Positions 55,970-64,000 of a stretch of 64,000 nucleotides of DNA are shown here, in pieces. The DNA is taken from the NCBI RefSeq assembly GCF_006861675.1, contig NZ_SGJB01000002.1, positions 1-64,000 of the forward strand. Direction: 5' to 3'. The stretch comes from Peptacetobacter hominis (GTDB taxonomy: Bacteria > Bacillota > Clostridia > Peptostreptococcales > Peptostreptococcaceae). The notes under the pieces are model-generated. The model worked only from the letters and a program-made list of their open reading frames with translations. It had not been told where the DNA came from and made no database searches. How positions within the stretch are numbered: position 1 is the stretch's first letter; every line of letters begins with the position of its first letter. Both the position numbers and the translations under genes were made by a program.

Positions 55970-57319
55970 TTGGAAAGAAGCCTAAACAGAGCAAATGATG
56001 AGATAAGACCGGTAAAAATAACTACCGGATATACTAAATATGCCGACGGTTCGGTACTTATAGAGATGGGTGAGACAAAAGTTATATGTACTGCAACTAT
56101 AGAGGAGAAAGTTCCGCCATTTCTTAGAAATACAGGAACAGGCTGGATAAATGCAGAGTATTCCATGATACCTTCAGCAACACAGCAGAGAAAAGTAAGG
56201 GACTCTGTAAAGGGGAAAATAGATGGAAGAAGTCAGGAGATACAGAGACTTATAGGACGAGCAATAAGATCTGTTGTTGATCTTGATAAACTTGGAGAAA
56301 GAACTATATGGGTAGACTGTGATGTTATACAGGCAGATGGAGGAACAAGAACTGCTTCTATAACAGGTGGATTTGTGGCTGCTGCACAGGCTATATATAA
56401 GCTATATGAAAACAGGGAGATAAAACATCTTCCGATAAGAAATTTTGTATCTGCTATAAGTGCAGGTATAGTTGACGGAACTCCGATACTTGATTTATGT
56501 TATGAAGAGGATTCATCAGCTCAGGTCGATATGAACTTCGTAATGACAGACAGAGGGGAGTTTGTAGAAGTTCAGGGAACAGGAGAAGAAAGTCCGTTTA
56601 CAAAATCAGAACTTGTAAAACTTCTTGAGCTTGGAGAAAAAGGAAACAAAGAGCTTATAAAAATACAGAGAGCTGCAATACCTGAAATAGGAGATGCTGT
56701 AATGGGTATGGACTATGGAAAGGATATTATAATAGCTACTGGAAACAAACACAAGCTTCAGGAAATAGGAGATATACTGAAAGACTTTGATTATAATATA
56801 TATTCTCTGAAAGATGTAAATCTCGATGGAATAGAAATAATTGAAGATGGAAAAACATTTGAGCATAACGCTCTTATAAAAGCAAGAACAATAGCCAAGC
56901 TGACAGGAAAAATATGTATAGCTGATGATTCGGGTCTTGTTGTAGATGCGATAGGTGGAAAACCAGGTATATATTCAGCCAGATATGCAGGAGAAAATGC
57001 AACTGACGAAGAAAATAGAATTAAACTTTTCGATGCCATGAAAGATATTCCTATGGAGGAAAGAACTGCCAGATTTGTAAGTGCAATAGGTGTTGTTCTT
57101 CCAGATGGAAAGGAATTTACAGCAAGAGGAACTGTAGAAGGGAAAATAGCCTTTGAAGAAAAAGGTGAAAACGGATTCGGATATGATAATATGTTTATTG
57201 TAGACGGATATGATATGACATTTGGAGAAATAGACCCGGAAATAAAAAACAGAATAAGCCACAGAGCAAATGCTCTTAAAAAAATGAGAGAAGAATTTAT
57301 AAAAAGGGTTGTGAGATAA
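55970..57319 (+). CDS. Fused ribonuclease PH and RdgB/HAM1 NTP pyrophosphatase
   Basis: Residues about 1-245 are RNase PH, which trims tRNA 3' ends with phosphate: [63 protein letters not shown]. Residues about 248-449 are the RdgB/HAM1 enzyme that hydrolyses dITP and [72 protein letters not shown]. The single frame runs through without a stop, so it is a true fusion of genes that are usually adjacent. The start is TTG 55970 (or GTG 55961), behind GAGAGG. The next gene starts on its stop codon. Confidence 0.93.
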   Translation: MERSLNRANDEIRPVKITTGYTKYADGSVLIEMGETKVICTATIEEKVPPFLRNTGTGWINAEYSMIPSATQQRKVRDSVKGKIDGRSQEIQRLIGRAIRSVVDLDKLGERTIWVDCDVIQADGGTRTASITGGFVAAAQAIYKLYENREIKHLPIRNFVSAISAGIVDGTPILDLCYEEDSSAQVDMNFVMTDRGEFVEVQGTGEESPFTKSELVKLLELGEKGNKELIKIQRAAIPEIGDAVMGMDYGKDIIIATGNKHKLQEIGDILKDFDYNIYSLKDVNLDGIEIIEDGKTFEHNALIKARTIAKLTGKICIADDSGLVVDAIGGKPGIYSARYAGENATDEENRIKLFDAMKDIPMEERTARFVSAIGVVLPDGKEFTARGTVEGKIAFEEKGENGFGYDNMFIVDGYDMTFGEIDPEIKNRISHRANALKKMREEFIKRVVR

Positions 57320-57789
57320 TGAAAATAGGTGTAGTAAGTGATACCCACAGAATGACCAGATTTATGGACAAGGCAGTTCCATATCTTGAAGAATGCGACC
57401 TTATAATACATGCAGGAGACAATTATATAGATGCCAGATATCTTTATGATGCCACTGGAGTAAATGTACTTGCGGTAGTTGGAAACTGTGACTGGGATGA
57501 TGCTGAAGATGAGCTTTTCTTTGAAGCTGGAGGAAAGAAATTTTTTGTATGTCATGGAGACAGATACGATGTGAAATACGGTACGAATATGCTTCAGACA
57601 AAGGCGGAAAGAATGGGTGCTGATGTAGCAGTATTTGGCCATTCTCATGTAACACATATAGAGACAGTAAATGGAATTTTATATATAAATCCAGGCAGTA
57701 TGGCTCTTCCCAGAGGTGGAAGTGATAGAGGCTTTGTTATACTTGACATAAAAGAGGGAAAAATAAACGTAAAAGAAATTAAAATATAG
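57319..57789 (+). CDS. YfcE/MJ0936-family metallophosphodiesterase
   Basis: A calcineurin-like phosphoesterase of 156 residues has GVVSDTHR, LIIHAGDN, VVGNCDWDD, FVCHGDRY and VFGHSHVTH, giving the full Asp/His metal set. It hydrolyses phosphodiesters; the natural substrate in this family is uncertain. Its ATG overlaps the stop of the rph-rdgB fusion (TAATG), an arrangement conserved in many Firmicutes. Confidence 0.92.
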   Translation: MKIGVVSDTHRMTRFMDKAVPYLEECDLIIHAGDNYIDARYLYDATGVNVLAVVGNCDWDDAEDELFFEAGGKKFFVCHGDRYDVKYGTNMLQTKAERMGADVAVFGHSHVTHIETVNGILYINPGSMALPRGGSDRGFVILDIKEGKINVKEIKI

Positions 57790-57800
57790 ACCTCAGAGGG

Positions 57801-57830
57801 TTGTATTAAAAAAAAGTTATATGATATAAT
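57801..57830 (+). promoter_or_regulatory. Promoter of tig
   Basis: TTGTAT and TATAAT are separated by 18 bp, 85 bases before the trigger factor start. The leader is followed by GGGAGG. Confidence 0.45.
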
Positions 57831-57914
57831 AAAGTGGTTATATAGTAGATATAATGGATTAAGAGTGTCCATAAAATATTAATACAAGATACTAATTGGG
57901 AGGATTTTTAAGAA

Positions 57915-59198
57915 ATGAAAGCAGAATTACTTAAAAGAGAAGGTAACTTAGTTACTTTAAAAATAGCTGTTGAATATGCAAACTTCAACGAAGCGATAGA
58001 GAAAGTTTACAAGAAAACAAAAGGTAAATACAATATACCTGGATTCAGAAAAGGTAAAGCACCTAGAAAAATAATAGAAATGAACTACGGAAAAGGAATA
58101 TTCTACGGAGATGCAATAGATGCAATATTCGAAGAAGTATTCGAAAAAGCAGTTAACGAAACTGGTGTTGCAGCTATAGGAAGACCATCTATAGATATTG
58201 AAGAAATAAGCGAAGACAACGGATTAGTTATGCTTGTAGAAGTAGAAGTTAAGCCGGAAGTTAAATTAGGAGACTACAAAGGATTAGAAGTTAAGAAAGA
58301 AGTAGCTGAAATAACTGATGAAACTGTACAGCTTGAGCTTGACAGAATGGCTGAGCAGAACTCAAGACTTGTAGATGTTGAGAGAACTGTTGAAGATGGA
58401 GATATAGTAACTATAGACTTCAAAGGATTTGTTGATGGTAAGGAATTCGAAGGTGGAAACGCTGAAGGATACGAATTAACAATAGGATCTGATACTTTCA
58501 TAGATACATTTGAAGATCAGTTAAAAGGAAAAGCTCTAAATGAAGAAGTAGAAGTAAACGTAACATTCCCAGAAGGATATGCAAGAGAAGATTTAGCTGG
58601 AAAACCTGCTAAATTTGAAGTTAAAATAAACGCTATAAAAGTTAAAGAACTTCCAGAAATAAATGACGAGTTCGCAGCTGATACAACTGAATTCGAAACT
58701 TTAGCTGAATTAAAAGCTGATATAAAAGCTAAACTTGAAGAAGAAGCTGAAGCTATGGCAGAAAGCCAGGTAAGAAATGAAATAGTTAAACTTGCTGCAG
58801 AAAAAGCTGAATTTGAAACTCCAGAAACTATGGTAGAAGCTCAGCTTTCAAGAATGATGAACGAGCTTGCATTCCAGTTACAGTCTCAGGGACTACAGAT
58901 GGAACAGCTTCTTGAAATAACAGGAAAATCTATAGAAGGATTAAAAGACGAAAGAAGAGAAGATGCAGAGCAGATAGTAAGAGGATCATTAGTTCTTGAA
59001 GCTATAGGTGCTGCTGAAGGTATAGAAGCTTCAGAAGAAGAAACTGATGCAGAAATAGCTAAAATGGCTGAAATGTACAGAATGGAAGCTGAAGAAGTTA
59101 AAAAAGCCCTAAGACCTGAAGATATAGAAGACATAGCAGGTCAGGTAAAAATAAGAAAAACTATAGACTTCTTAGTTGAAAACGCTAAATTAGTATAA
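57915..59198 (+). CDS. tig: Trigger factor
   Basis: Trigger factor is a ribosome-bound chaperone with prolyl isomerase activity. The ribosome-binding loop is GFRKGKAPRKIIE (about 43-55). The FKBP-like domain (about 150-245) has VTIDFKGFVDGKEFEGGNAE. The C-terminal helical arms fill about 250-427. Length is normal. Codons are strongly biased, as in highly expressed genes. It heads the tig-clpP-clpX cluster. Confidence 0.97.
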   Translation: MKAELLKREGNLVTLKIAVEYANFNEAIEKVYKKTKGKYNIPGFRKGKAPRKIIEMNYGKGIFYGDAIDAIFEEVFEKAVNETGVAAIGRPSIDIEEISEDNGLVMLVEVEVKPEVKLGDYKGLEVKKEVAEITDETVQLELDRMAEQNSRLVDVERTVEDGDIVTIDFKGFVDGKEFEGGNAEGYELTIGSDTFIDTFEDQLKGKALNEEVEVNVTFPEGYAREDLAGKPAKFEVKINAIKVKELPEINDEFAADTTEFETLAELKADIKAKLEEEAEAMAESQVRNEIVKLAAEKAEFETPETMVEAQLSRMMNELAFQLQSQGLQMEQLLEITGKSIEGLKDERREDAEQIVRGSLVLEAIGAAEGIEASEEETDAEIAKMAEMYRMEAEEVKKALRPEDIEDIAGQVKIRKTIDFLVENAKLV

Positions 59199-59222
59199 TA
59201 TTGAGAGATTAATCTGAAATAG

Positions 59223-59258
59223 GGCTGTCTGGGATAGTATAATCGTAGGCAGCCTTAT
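59223..59258 (+). terminator. Hairpin between tig and clpP
   Basis: GGCTGTCT and AGGCAGCC pair with one G-T around 16 bases, followed by a weak TTATATT. It may reduce but probably does not stop transcription into clpP. Confidence 0.4.
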
Positions 59259-59294
59259 ATTAAATGTGGAAAATTACAGAAAGGGGATAAGATA

Positions 59295-59879
59295 ATGGCA
59301 CTTGTACCTTATGTTGTCGAGCAGACAGGAAGAGGAGAGAGATCATACGATATATACTCAAGACTTCTTAAAGATAGAATAATATTTCTTGGGGATCAGG
59401 TAGATGACACTACAGCAGGTCTTGTAGTTGCACAGCTTCTATTTCTTGAGGCTGAAGATCCAGACAAGGATATACACCTGTATATAAACTCACCGGGAGG
59501 AAGTATAACTGCAGGTATGGCTATATACGATACTATGAACTACATAAAACCTGATGTAAGTACTATATGTATAGGTATGGCTGCATCTATGGGAGCATTC
59601 CTTCTTGCAGCAGGAGCAAAAGGAAAAAGATACTCTCTTCCAAACAGTGAAATAATGATACACCAGCCTTTAGGTGGAGCTCAGGGGCAGGCTACTGATA
59701 TAGAAATACATGCAAAGAGAATCATCAGAATAAAAGAAAAGATGAATCAGATACTTGCTGAAAAAACAGGACAGCCACTTGAAAGAATAAAGGCAGATAC
59801 AGAAAGAGATAACTTTATGGAACCGGAGGAAGCAAAAGCCTACGGTCTAATAGATGAGGTTATAGAGAAGCCGTTATAG
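59295..59879 (+). CDS. clpP: ATP-dependent Clp protease proteolytic subunit
   Basis: The catalytic triad is visible: S98 in [13 protein letters not shown]123 in [11 protein letters not shown] and the Asp near residue 172 in [14 protein letters not shown]. The N-terminus ([20 protein letters not shown]) and length of 194 residues are standard. It forms the tetradecameric protease chamber fed by ClpX, encoded 15 bases downstream. Confidence 0.98.
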   Translation: MALVPYVVEQTGRGERSYDIYSRLLKDRIIFLGDQVDDTTAGLVVAQLLFLEAEDPDKDIHLYINSPGGSITAGMAIYDTMNYIKPDVSTICIGMAASMGAFLLAAGAKGKRYSLPNSEIMIHQPLGGAQGQATDIEIHAKRIIRIKEKMNQILAEKTGQPLERIKADTERDNFMEPEEAKAYGLIDEVIEKPL

Positions 59880-59894
59880 GAGAGGGGTGTTCCA

Positions 59895-61133
59895 ATGCCA
59901 AAAAACGAAGAAAAAAAACAGCTTAAATGTTCTTTCTGCGGAAAGACTCAGGATCAGGTAAGAAGACTTATAGCAGGTCCTAATGTTTATATATGCGATG
60001 AATGTATAGAACTTTGTGAAGAGATAATACATGAAGAAGCTATAGAAGAGGGAAGCTCAATGCCTGAAAACAGCGGAGAACTTCCAAAACCAAAAGAAAT
60101 GATGGAAATACTTGATGATTATGTAATAGGACAGGACAAGGCGAAAAAAGCACTTTCTGTTGCAGTATATAATCATTACAAAAGAATATACAAAAAAACA
60201 GATGAAGATGTAGAAATACAGAAGAGTAATATACTTCTTCTTGGACCTACAGGTTCAGGAAAAACTCTTCTTGCACAGACTCTGGCAAAAACATTAAATG
60301 TACCTTTTGCAATGGCAGATGCAACTGCACTTACAGAGGCAGGATATGTAGGAGAAGATGTTGAAAACATACTTCTTAAACTTATACAGGCAGCTGATTT
60401 TGATATAGAAAAAGCTGAAAAGGGAATAATATACATAGATGAGATAGATAAGATAGCAAGAAAATCAGAAAATCCATCTATAACAAGAGACGTAAGCGGT
60501 GAAGGTGTTCAGCAGGCACTTCTTAAAATACTGGAAGGTACTGTTGCCAACGTTCCTCCACAGGGTGGAAGAAAACATCCTCATCAGGAATTCCTGAAGA
60601 TAGACACTACAAATGTATTATTTATACTAGGTGGTGCATTTGACGGCCTTGAGCAGATAATACAGAGAAGATCGAGCGAAAAAACACTTGGATTCGGTGC
60701 AAAAATAGAGAGCAAAAAAGATATAGATATCGGTAAGATATACGAGAATGTTCTTCCTGAAGACCTTCTTAAATATGGTATAATACCTGAGTTTATAGGT
60801 AGAATACCTGTTATAGCTACTCTAAATCTTCTTGATGAAGAGGCGCTTGTTACAATTCTTAAAGAACCTAAAAACGCACTTGTAAAACAGTACAAAAAGC
60901 TATTTGAAATAGATGGAATCGAACTTGAATTTGAGGACGATGCACTTAGAGAAATAGCAAAAAAAGCCATAGAGAGAAATACTGGTGCCAGAGGACTTAG
61001 AAGTATAGTTGAGAGCATAATGATGGATACTATGTTTGAAGTTCCTTCAGAGGAAAATGCGGTAAAAGTAATTGTCACAAAAGAATCTGTAGTAGAGGAC
61101 GATGTAAAACCGACTATAATATATGCTGAGTAA
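59895..61133 (+). CDS. clpX: ATP-dependent Clp protease ATP-binding subunit ClpX
   Basis: An N-terminal zinc-binding domain ([18 protein letters not shown]...CDECIELC) precedes the AAA+ module, with Walker [15 protein letters not shown] (about 117-124), Walker [14 protein letters not shown], and the RGD-like and arginine-finger region ending [10 protein letters not shown] ClpP-binding IGF-type loop is seen as TLGFGAKI. The length of 412 residues is normal. It unfolds proteins for ClpP. A terminator follows. Confidence 0.98.
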   Translation: MPKNEEKKQLKCSFCGKTQDQVRRLIAGPNVYICDECIELCEEIIHEEAIEEGSSMPENSGELPKPKEMMEILDDYVIGQDKAKKALSVAVYNHYKRIYKKTDEDVEIQKSNILLLGPTGSGKTLLAQTLAKTLNVPFAMADATALTEAGYVGEDVENILLKLIQAADFDIEKAEKGIIYIDEIDKIARKSENPSITRDVSGEGVQQALLKILEGTVANVPPQGGRKHPHQEFLKIDTTNVLFILGGAFDGLEQIIQRRSSEKTLGFGAKIESKKDIDIGKIYENVLPEDLLKYGIIPEFIGRIPVIATLNLLDEEALVTILKEPKNALVKQYKKLFEIDGIELEFEDDALREIAKKAIERNTGARGLRSIVESIMMDTMFEVPSEENAVKVIVTKESVVEDDVKPTIIYAE

Positions 61134-61137
61134 TATA

Positions 61138-61182
61138 TAAAAGCTGTAGTATTGACAATATGTCATTGCTACAGCTTTTTTA
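61138..61182 (+). terminator. Terminator after clpX
   Basis: AAAAGCTGTAG and CTACAGCTTTT pair around about 20 bases with inner pairing, followed by TTTAA. It also lies at the end of the convergent small gene. Confidence 0.8.
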
Positions 61183-61183
61183 A

Positions 61184-61399
61184 TTAAGCTTTGTTATCTT
61201 TTTTGAAATAATATGGATATAAAAGATATAAACATAGTCCAAATATAAATACAGACAAAATGATATTTTCAGAGGAATTAAATACTAAAAGTCTATCATC
61301 TTTTCTTAGAACAATATTTAATATGCCTATAAAAGAATAGGTCTTTATACCATCAAATAAAAATACAACATAGTTCCATATAGCTTTTTTATCTGTCAC
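61184..61399 (-). CDS. Small two-helix membrane protein
   Basis: This is a 71-residue protein starting at GTG 61399, with AGGAGG about ten bases upstream. It has two hydrophobic stretches (about 9-29 and 44-63) and ends YYFKKDNKA. No family was recognised. Strong translation signals and hydrophobic pattern support a real gene. Confidence 0.55.
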   Translation of the reverse strand: MTDKKAIWNYVVFLFDGIKTYSFIGILNIVLRKDDRLLVFNSSENIILSVFIFGLCLYLLYPYYFKKDNKA

Positions 61400-61605
61400 A
61401 ACGATACCTCCTATCTAAATTTTTATTTGAAATATATTTTGCATTCTAATATTTGTCTATATAATATACTATTTCTTTAAAATATAAAATACAAACTGCT
61501 GAATACGACAATACTGTAAATCTTATTAACGAATTCTTAGTATATTCTTAATTTTGTGGTGTAATAATTAAGAATTGATTTTTATTTTCAGAATATAAGA
61601 TATAA

Positions 61606-61656
61606 AATAAAAAGGTGCTACTATACACCACATAAAAGTGTTTGTACTATAGCACC
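61606..61656 (-). terminator. Terminator of the 61.7-kb membrane protein gene
   Basis: On the minus strand GGTGCTATAGTA and TACTATAGCACC-type arms (with mismatches) pair, followed by TTTTTATTTTA. Confidence 0.65.
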
Positions 61657-61668
61657 ATGAATATTCAT

Positions 61669-62064
61669 CTATTTAGTTTTTAATGATTTTCTCAATATAT
61701 TACCCCAAATCAATACAGCCACAGTATATATTACCAATATAGCTGTCTTTATAGAAAAACTGATTGATGTAAAAGAAATCAATACACAAGTTATTAGAAT
61801 GGCTCCAATTGAACTTATCTTACAGTAATGATCTACCTTTTGAATTGTTTCAGATGTATCATCTATACTTTTATAAAGTCTTCTAAAACCTAGGCAAATA
61901 AAAGCGAACATAGACATTACCTCTGTTGAATACTCGATTATTTGTTGCATACTTATATTGTTATTTATATCATCAGATGTACCTACAAATACCATAACTA
62001 CAACTATAATAAGTAACAATACTTTTAAAAAATTTTCCGTTAGCTTTATTCTTTTGTCTAGCAT
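61669..62064 (-). CDS. Four-helix membrane protein of unknown function
   Basis: A 131-residue protein starts at ATG 62064, with GAGG eight bases upstream. It has hydrophobic helices at about 15-33, 49-62, 85-102 and 106-122. A charged loop after helix 2 reads RRLYKSIDDTSETIQ. No homology was recognised by eye. It has a terminator of its own and lies alone between clpX and the chromate-transporter pair. Confidence 0.55.
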   Translation of the reverse strand: MLDKRIKLTENFLKVLLLIIVVVMVFVGTSDDINNNISMQQIIEYSTEVMSMFAFICLGFRRLYKSIDDTSETIQKVDHYCKISSIGAILITCVLISFTSISFSIKTAILVIYTVAVLIWGNILRKSLKTK

Positions 62065-62248
62065 ACAGAACACCTCTTCTTTAGCATATCTGTAAATTAT
62101 TAAATTACCATATTAGATTACTGATATATAAAATCCTGTGCATTGGAATCACCTCTTATAAAAAGGGTATTTATTAATTATATTATACAACACTCTATTC
62201 GAAAAAAACAGAATTATGAATTTTTTGTGAAAAATTTTTATTAAAAAA

Positions 62249-62776
62249 CTAAAATATACTCATCAGTATTCCAATAAGTCCAAATACAAATATTATGGAT
62301 ATAGATCCGATTTTATTTGTTTTTAGAAGAACAAGGGCTACTGTAAAAGCTACAATATCGTATAGTCCCCATGAAATTTCCTTTGCAGAAGAAAATGCAG
62401 CTGCAAGAATAAATCCCATTGTTATAGGTCTAAGGACTATAAGTAGATTTTCTATTCTCTTGTTCTCTTTGAACTTATCAAGCAGATGGGATACGATTGT
62501 AAGCCCTACAAGAGAAAATATTACAACACCTGTGGATGCGGCAAGAGATCCCCAGAATCCTGCAGTTTTGAAACCTACGAATGTTGCACTGTTTATTGCT
62601 ATAGGTCCCGGTGTTGACTGAGATATTGCAAGCAGGTCAAGAAATTCTCTGTTTGTTATGAAGTGGTATGTATTTATAAATTCCTGCTGTATAAAAGGAA
62701 GCATTGCATAGCCACCACCGAAGCTGAATGCTCCTACTTTTAGGAATATAAGAAACAGAAGTGCTATTTTAGACAT
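62249..62776 (-). CDS. Chromate transporter (CHR) family, second half-protein
   Basis: A 175-residue CHR domain has FLKVGAFSFGGGYAMLPFIQ, EFLDLLAISQSTPGPIAINS and ATFVGFKTAGFWGSLAAST, the FGGG.AM.P and ..Q..PGP motifs of the family. It pairs with the upstream half encoded at 62764-63276, overlapping it by 13 bases. Two half-size proteins probably assemble as a heterodimer. Chromate may not be the natural substrate. Confidence 0.9.
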   Translation of the reverse strand: MSKIALLFLIFLKVGAFSFGGGYAMLPFIQQEFINTYHFITNREFLDLLAISQSTPGPIAINSATFVGFKTAGFWGSLAASTGVVIFSLVGLTIVSHLLDKFKENKRIENLLIVLRPITMGFILAAAFSSAKEISWGLYDIVAFTVALVLLKTNKIGSISIIFVFGLIGILMSIF

Positions 62777-63276
62777 AAACTATATACACCTCCAGCTATT
62801 ATTATATAAATAGGGCTGATATGGAAAAACGCTACAGCCACTGTAGATATTACAAGAAAAATTACATTTCGTTTAGTTTTTGGAAGTTTTTCCAGAAGTT
62901 TCAGGAACGAATATACTATAAGTGCTATTACTACCGGATTTACCCCTCTGAAAAATCCATCAAGTATGGAAGAAGATGAATTTTTGAAATAGAAATACGA
63001 AAGTACGAGAACTATACAGAATGAAGGAAGTACAGAACCCAAAAGACATACCAGAACTCCAGGTATTCCATTTATTCTATACCCAAGAAGTATTGAAATA
63101 TTTGCAGCCAGTACCCCCGGATAACTCTGTGCTATAGATAGATAATCTATAAATTCTTCATCAGAAACGAGCTTTTGCTTGTTTACAAGTTCTTCCTGTA
63201 TAAGCGGTACCATTGCGTATCCGCCGCCGAATGTAAATGCTCCGATTTTAAAGAACGTAAGGAACAGTTTAAACAT
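62764..63276 (-). CDS. Chromate transporter (CHR) family, first half-protein
   Basis: A 170-residue CHR domain has FFKIGAFTFGGGYAMVPLIQ, EFIDYLSIAQSYPGVLAANI and a GYRINGIPGVLVCLLGSVLP block. It is the first gene of an overlapping pair and is closely similar to its partner, a product of ancient duplication. It is divergent from lon. Confidence 0.9.
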   Translation of the reverse strand: MFKLFLTFFKIGAFTFGGGYAMVPLIQEELVNKQKLVSDEEFIDYLSIAQSYPGVLAANISILLGYRINGIPGVLVCLLGSVLPSFCIVLVLSYFYFKNSSSSILDGFFRGVNPVVIALIVYSFLKLLEKLPKTKRNVIFLVISTVAVAFFHISPIYIIIAGGVYSLCLK

Positions 63277-63375
63277 AATCTAATCCTCCTTTATATGATG
63301 CCTATTGTTTAATTATAACATTTGAAGGATATAAAACAAGTGTATGAATGTATGCTTACTATTAAAACTGCAATC

Positions 63376-63404
63376 TTGAAAAAAATCTGTTTTAGATATA
63401 TAAT
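63376..63404 (+). promoter_or_regulatory. Promoter of lon
   Basis: TTGAAA and TATAAT are separated by 17 bp, about 107 bases before the lon start codon. No CIRCE or CtsR heat-shock operator was recognised in the leader. Confidence 0.55.
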
Positions 63405-63510
63405 GATAATTTAATACAGATAATAGGAAATAGAGTGTTGAAAAACGAAGAGTGTAAATATATAATAGTAAAAGCAGTAAAATTCTGATAAAAAGGAGAT
63501 GAAAACTGAT

Positions 63511-64000
63511 ATGAACAAAAAATATACGACAATAGATCATGAACTTCCTCTGATACCACTTAGAGGACTTTCAATATTTCCATATATGATACTTAACTTT
63601 GATATAGGAAGAGAAAAATCTCTAAAAGCACTTGAAGAAGCAATGCTTGATGAGGAGATGATATTCCTTACATCTCAGAAGGATGCTGAAGTAGAGGATC
63701 CGGATGAAGATGAGTTCTATCATGTAGGAACAATATCAAAAATAAAACAGATGATAAAGCTTCCTGGAGATGCTGTAAGAGTCTTGGTAGAGGGACTTTC
63801 AAGAGGTAGAATAAAGGAAGTATCTGATGATGAGGGATACTACAGAGCAGTTGTAGAGGAACTTGTAGAAATTGAGCCTGAAGAAGGAGAAGAAATAATA
63901 GAAACAGATGTAGAAGAAGAGGCTCTTTTAAGAAATGTAATGAATGTATTTGAGGACTATATAAATATAGGAAATAAAATATCTCCTGAACTGATGATAT
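63511..64000 (+). CDS. lon: Lon protease, N-terminal part (cut by window end)
   Basis: The ATG at 63511 follows AAGGAG. The first 163 residues read ELPLIPLRGLSIFPYMILNF, GREKSLKALEEAMLDEEMIF, VGTISKIKQMIKLPGDAVRV and LVEGLSRGRIKE, the LON substrate-binding domain of bacterial Lon. The ATPase and protease domains lie beyond the window. Position after tig-clpP-clpX agrees with the conserved Firmicute order. Confidence 0.95.
   Translation, partial: MNKKYTTIDHELPLIPLRGLSIFPYMILNFDIGREKSLKALEEAMLDEEMIFLTSQKDAEVEDPDEDEFYHVGTISKIKQMIKLPGDAVRVLVEGLSRGRIKEVSDDEGYYRAVVEELVEIEPEEGEEIIETDVEEEALLRNVMNVFEDYINIGNKISPELMI

Noticed and set aside
56791..57657. 288-codon minus-strand frame opposite rph-rdgB and the phosphodiesterase gene
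   Set aside because: It spans two well-supported plus-strand genes and carries no recognisable domain.

Overview
The window is a 64 kb piece of a low-GC Firmicute chromosome. Core genes use AGA for Arg, ATA for Ile and AAA for Lys heavily, nearly every gene has a strong AGGAGG-type ribosome site, and U-tailed hairpin terminators are common. A secreted protein with cell-wall-binding-2 (CWB2) repeats, a CooS/CooF CO dehydrogenase cluster, an [FeFe]-hydrogenase, glycyl-radical chemistry and a probable bile-acid 7alpha-hydroxysteroid dehydrogenase together suggest a strictly anaerobic gut member of the Peptostreptococcaceae, of the Clostridioides/Peptacetobacter kind. The species is an inference. 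No rRNA, tRNA or CRISPR array was seen.

Layout. 1-560: the left end of an IS3-family (IS150-group) element that has landed in a small hydrophobic, toxin-like peptide gene. 0.5-5.3 kb: alanine racemase, then a cell-surface locus (CWB2 protein, zinc-ribbon lipoprotein, two paralogous membrane-anchored coiled-coil proteins). 5.3-6.7 kb: rlmD, whose 3' end marks the edge of an acquired region. 6.7-15.1 kb: a defence island with decayed DUF4268 and DUF262 fragments, an overlapping Mrr-nuclease/RES-domain pair, a large protein with a HEPN-like RX6H motif, a Septu-like ATPase/HNH pair, and a single-chain GmrSD-type (DUF262+HNH) enzyme.

15.1-31.5 kb: LysR regulator, an NCS2 purine permease with an in-frame amber codon, adenine deaminase, a CPA1 antiporter, an M20 hydrolase with an ATC-hydrolase-family protein, a PadR/MATE efflux pair sharing a two-operator promoter region, a 7alpha-HSDH-like SDR, an aldo/keto reductase with a TetR-type regulator, a FucO-like alcohol dehydrogenase, and a TspO-like membrane protein. 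30.8-36.7 kb: a complete nucleoside salvage set (GntR regulator with five operator-like boxes, uridine phosphorylase, CNT transporter, DeoB, DeoC, DeoR). 36.7-41.8 kb: a chloramphenicol acetyltransferase-like protein, then a glycyl-radical enzyme with its activase and a fructose-6-phosphate-aldolase-like protein. This resembles the E. coli ybiW/ybiY/fsa arrangement and may be a radical-mediated sugar-phosphate route.

42-54 kb: an Rrf2 regulator followed by CooS, CooF and an FAD/NAD oxidoreductase (CO oxidation to NAD(P)H); a frameshifted YitT-family gene; nitroreductase; D,D-carboxypeptidase; a 2-hydroxyacid dehydrogenase; and a two-gene hydrogenase unit in which a NuoF-like iron-sulfur region is fused to a GltD-like flavoprotein, overlapping the hydrogenase gene. 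54-64 kb: housekeeping and protein quality control (ligA, a fused rph-rdgB, a YfcE-type phosphodiesterase, tig, clpP, clpX, the start of lon), with two small membrane proteins and a split chromate transporter between clpX and lon.

The best candidates for undescribed biology are the Mrr-RES pair and the HEPN-like protein in the defence island. Next come the surface locus and the NuoF/GltD-fused hydrogenase partner.
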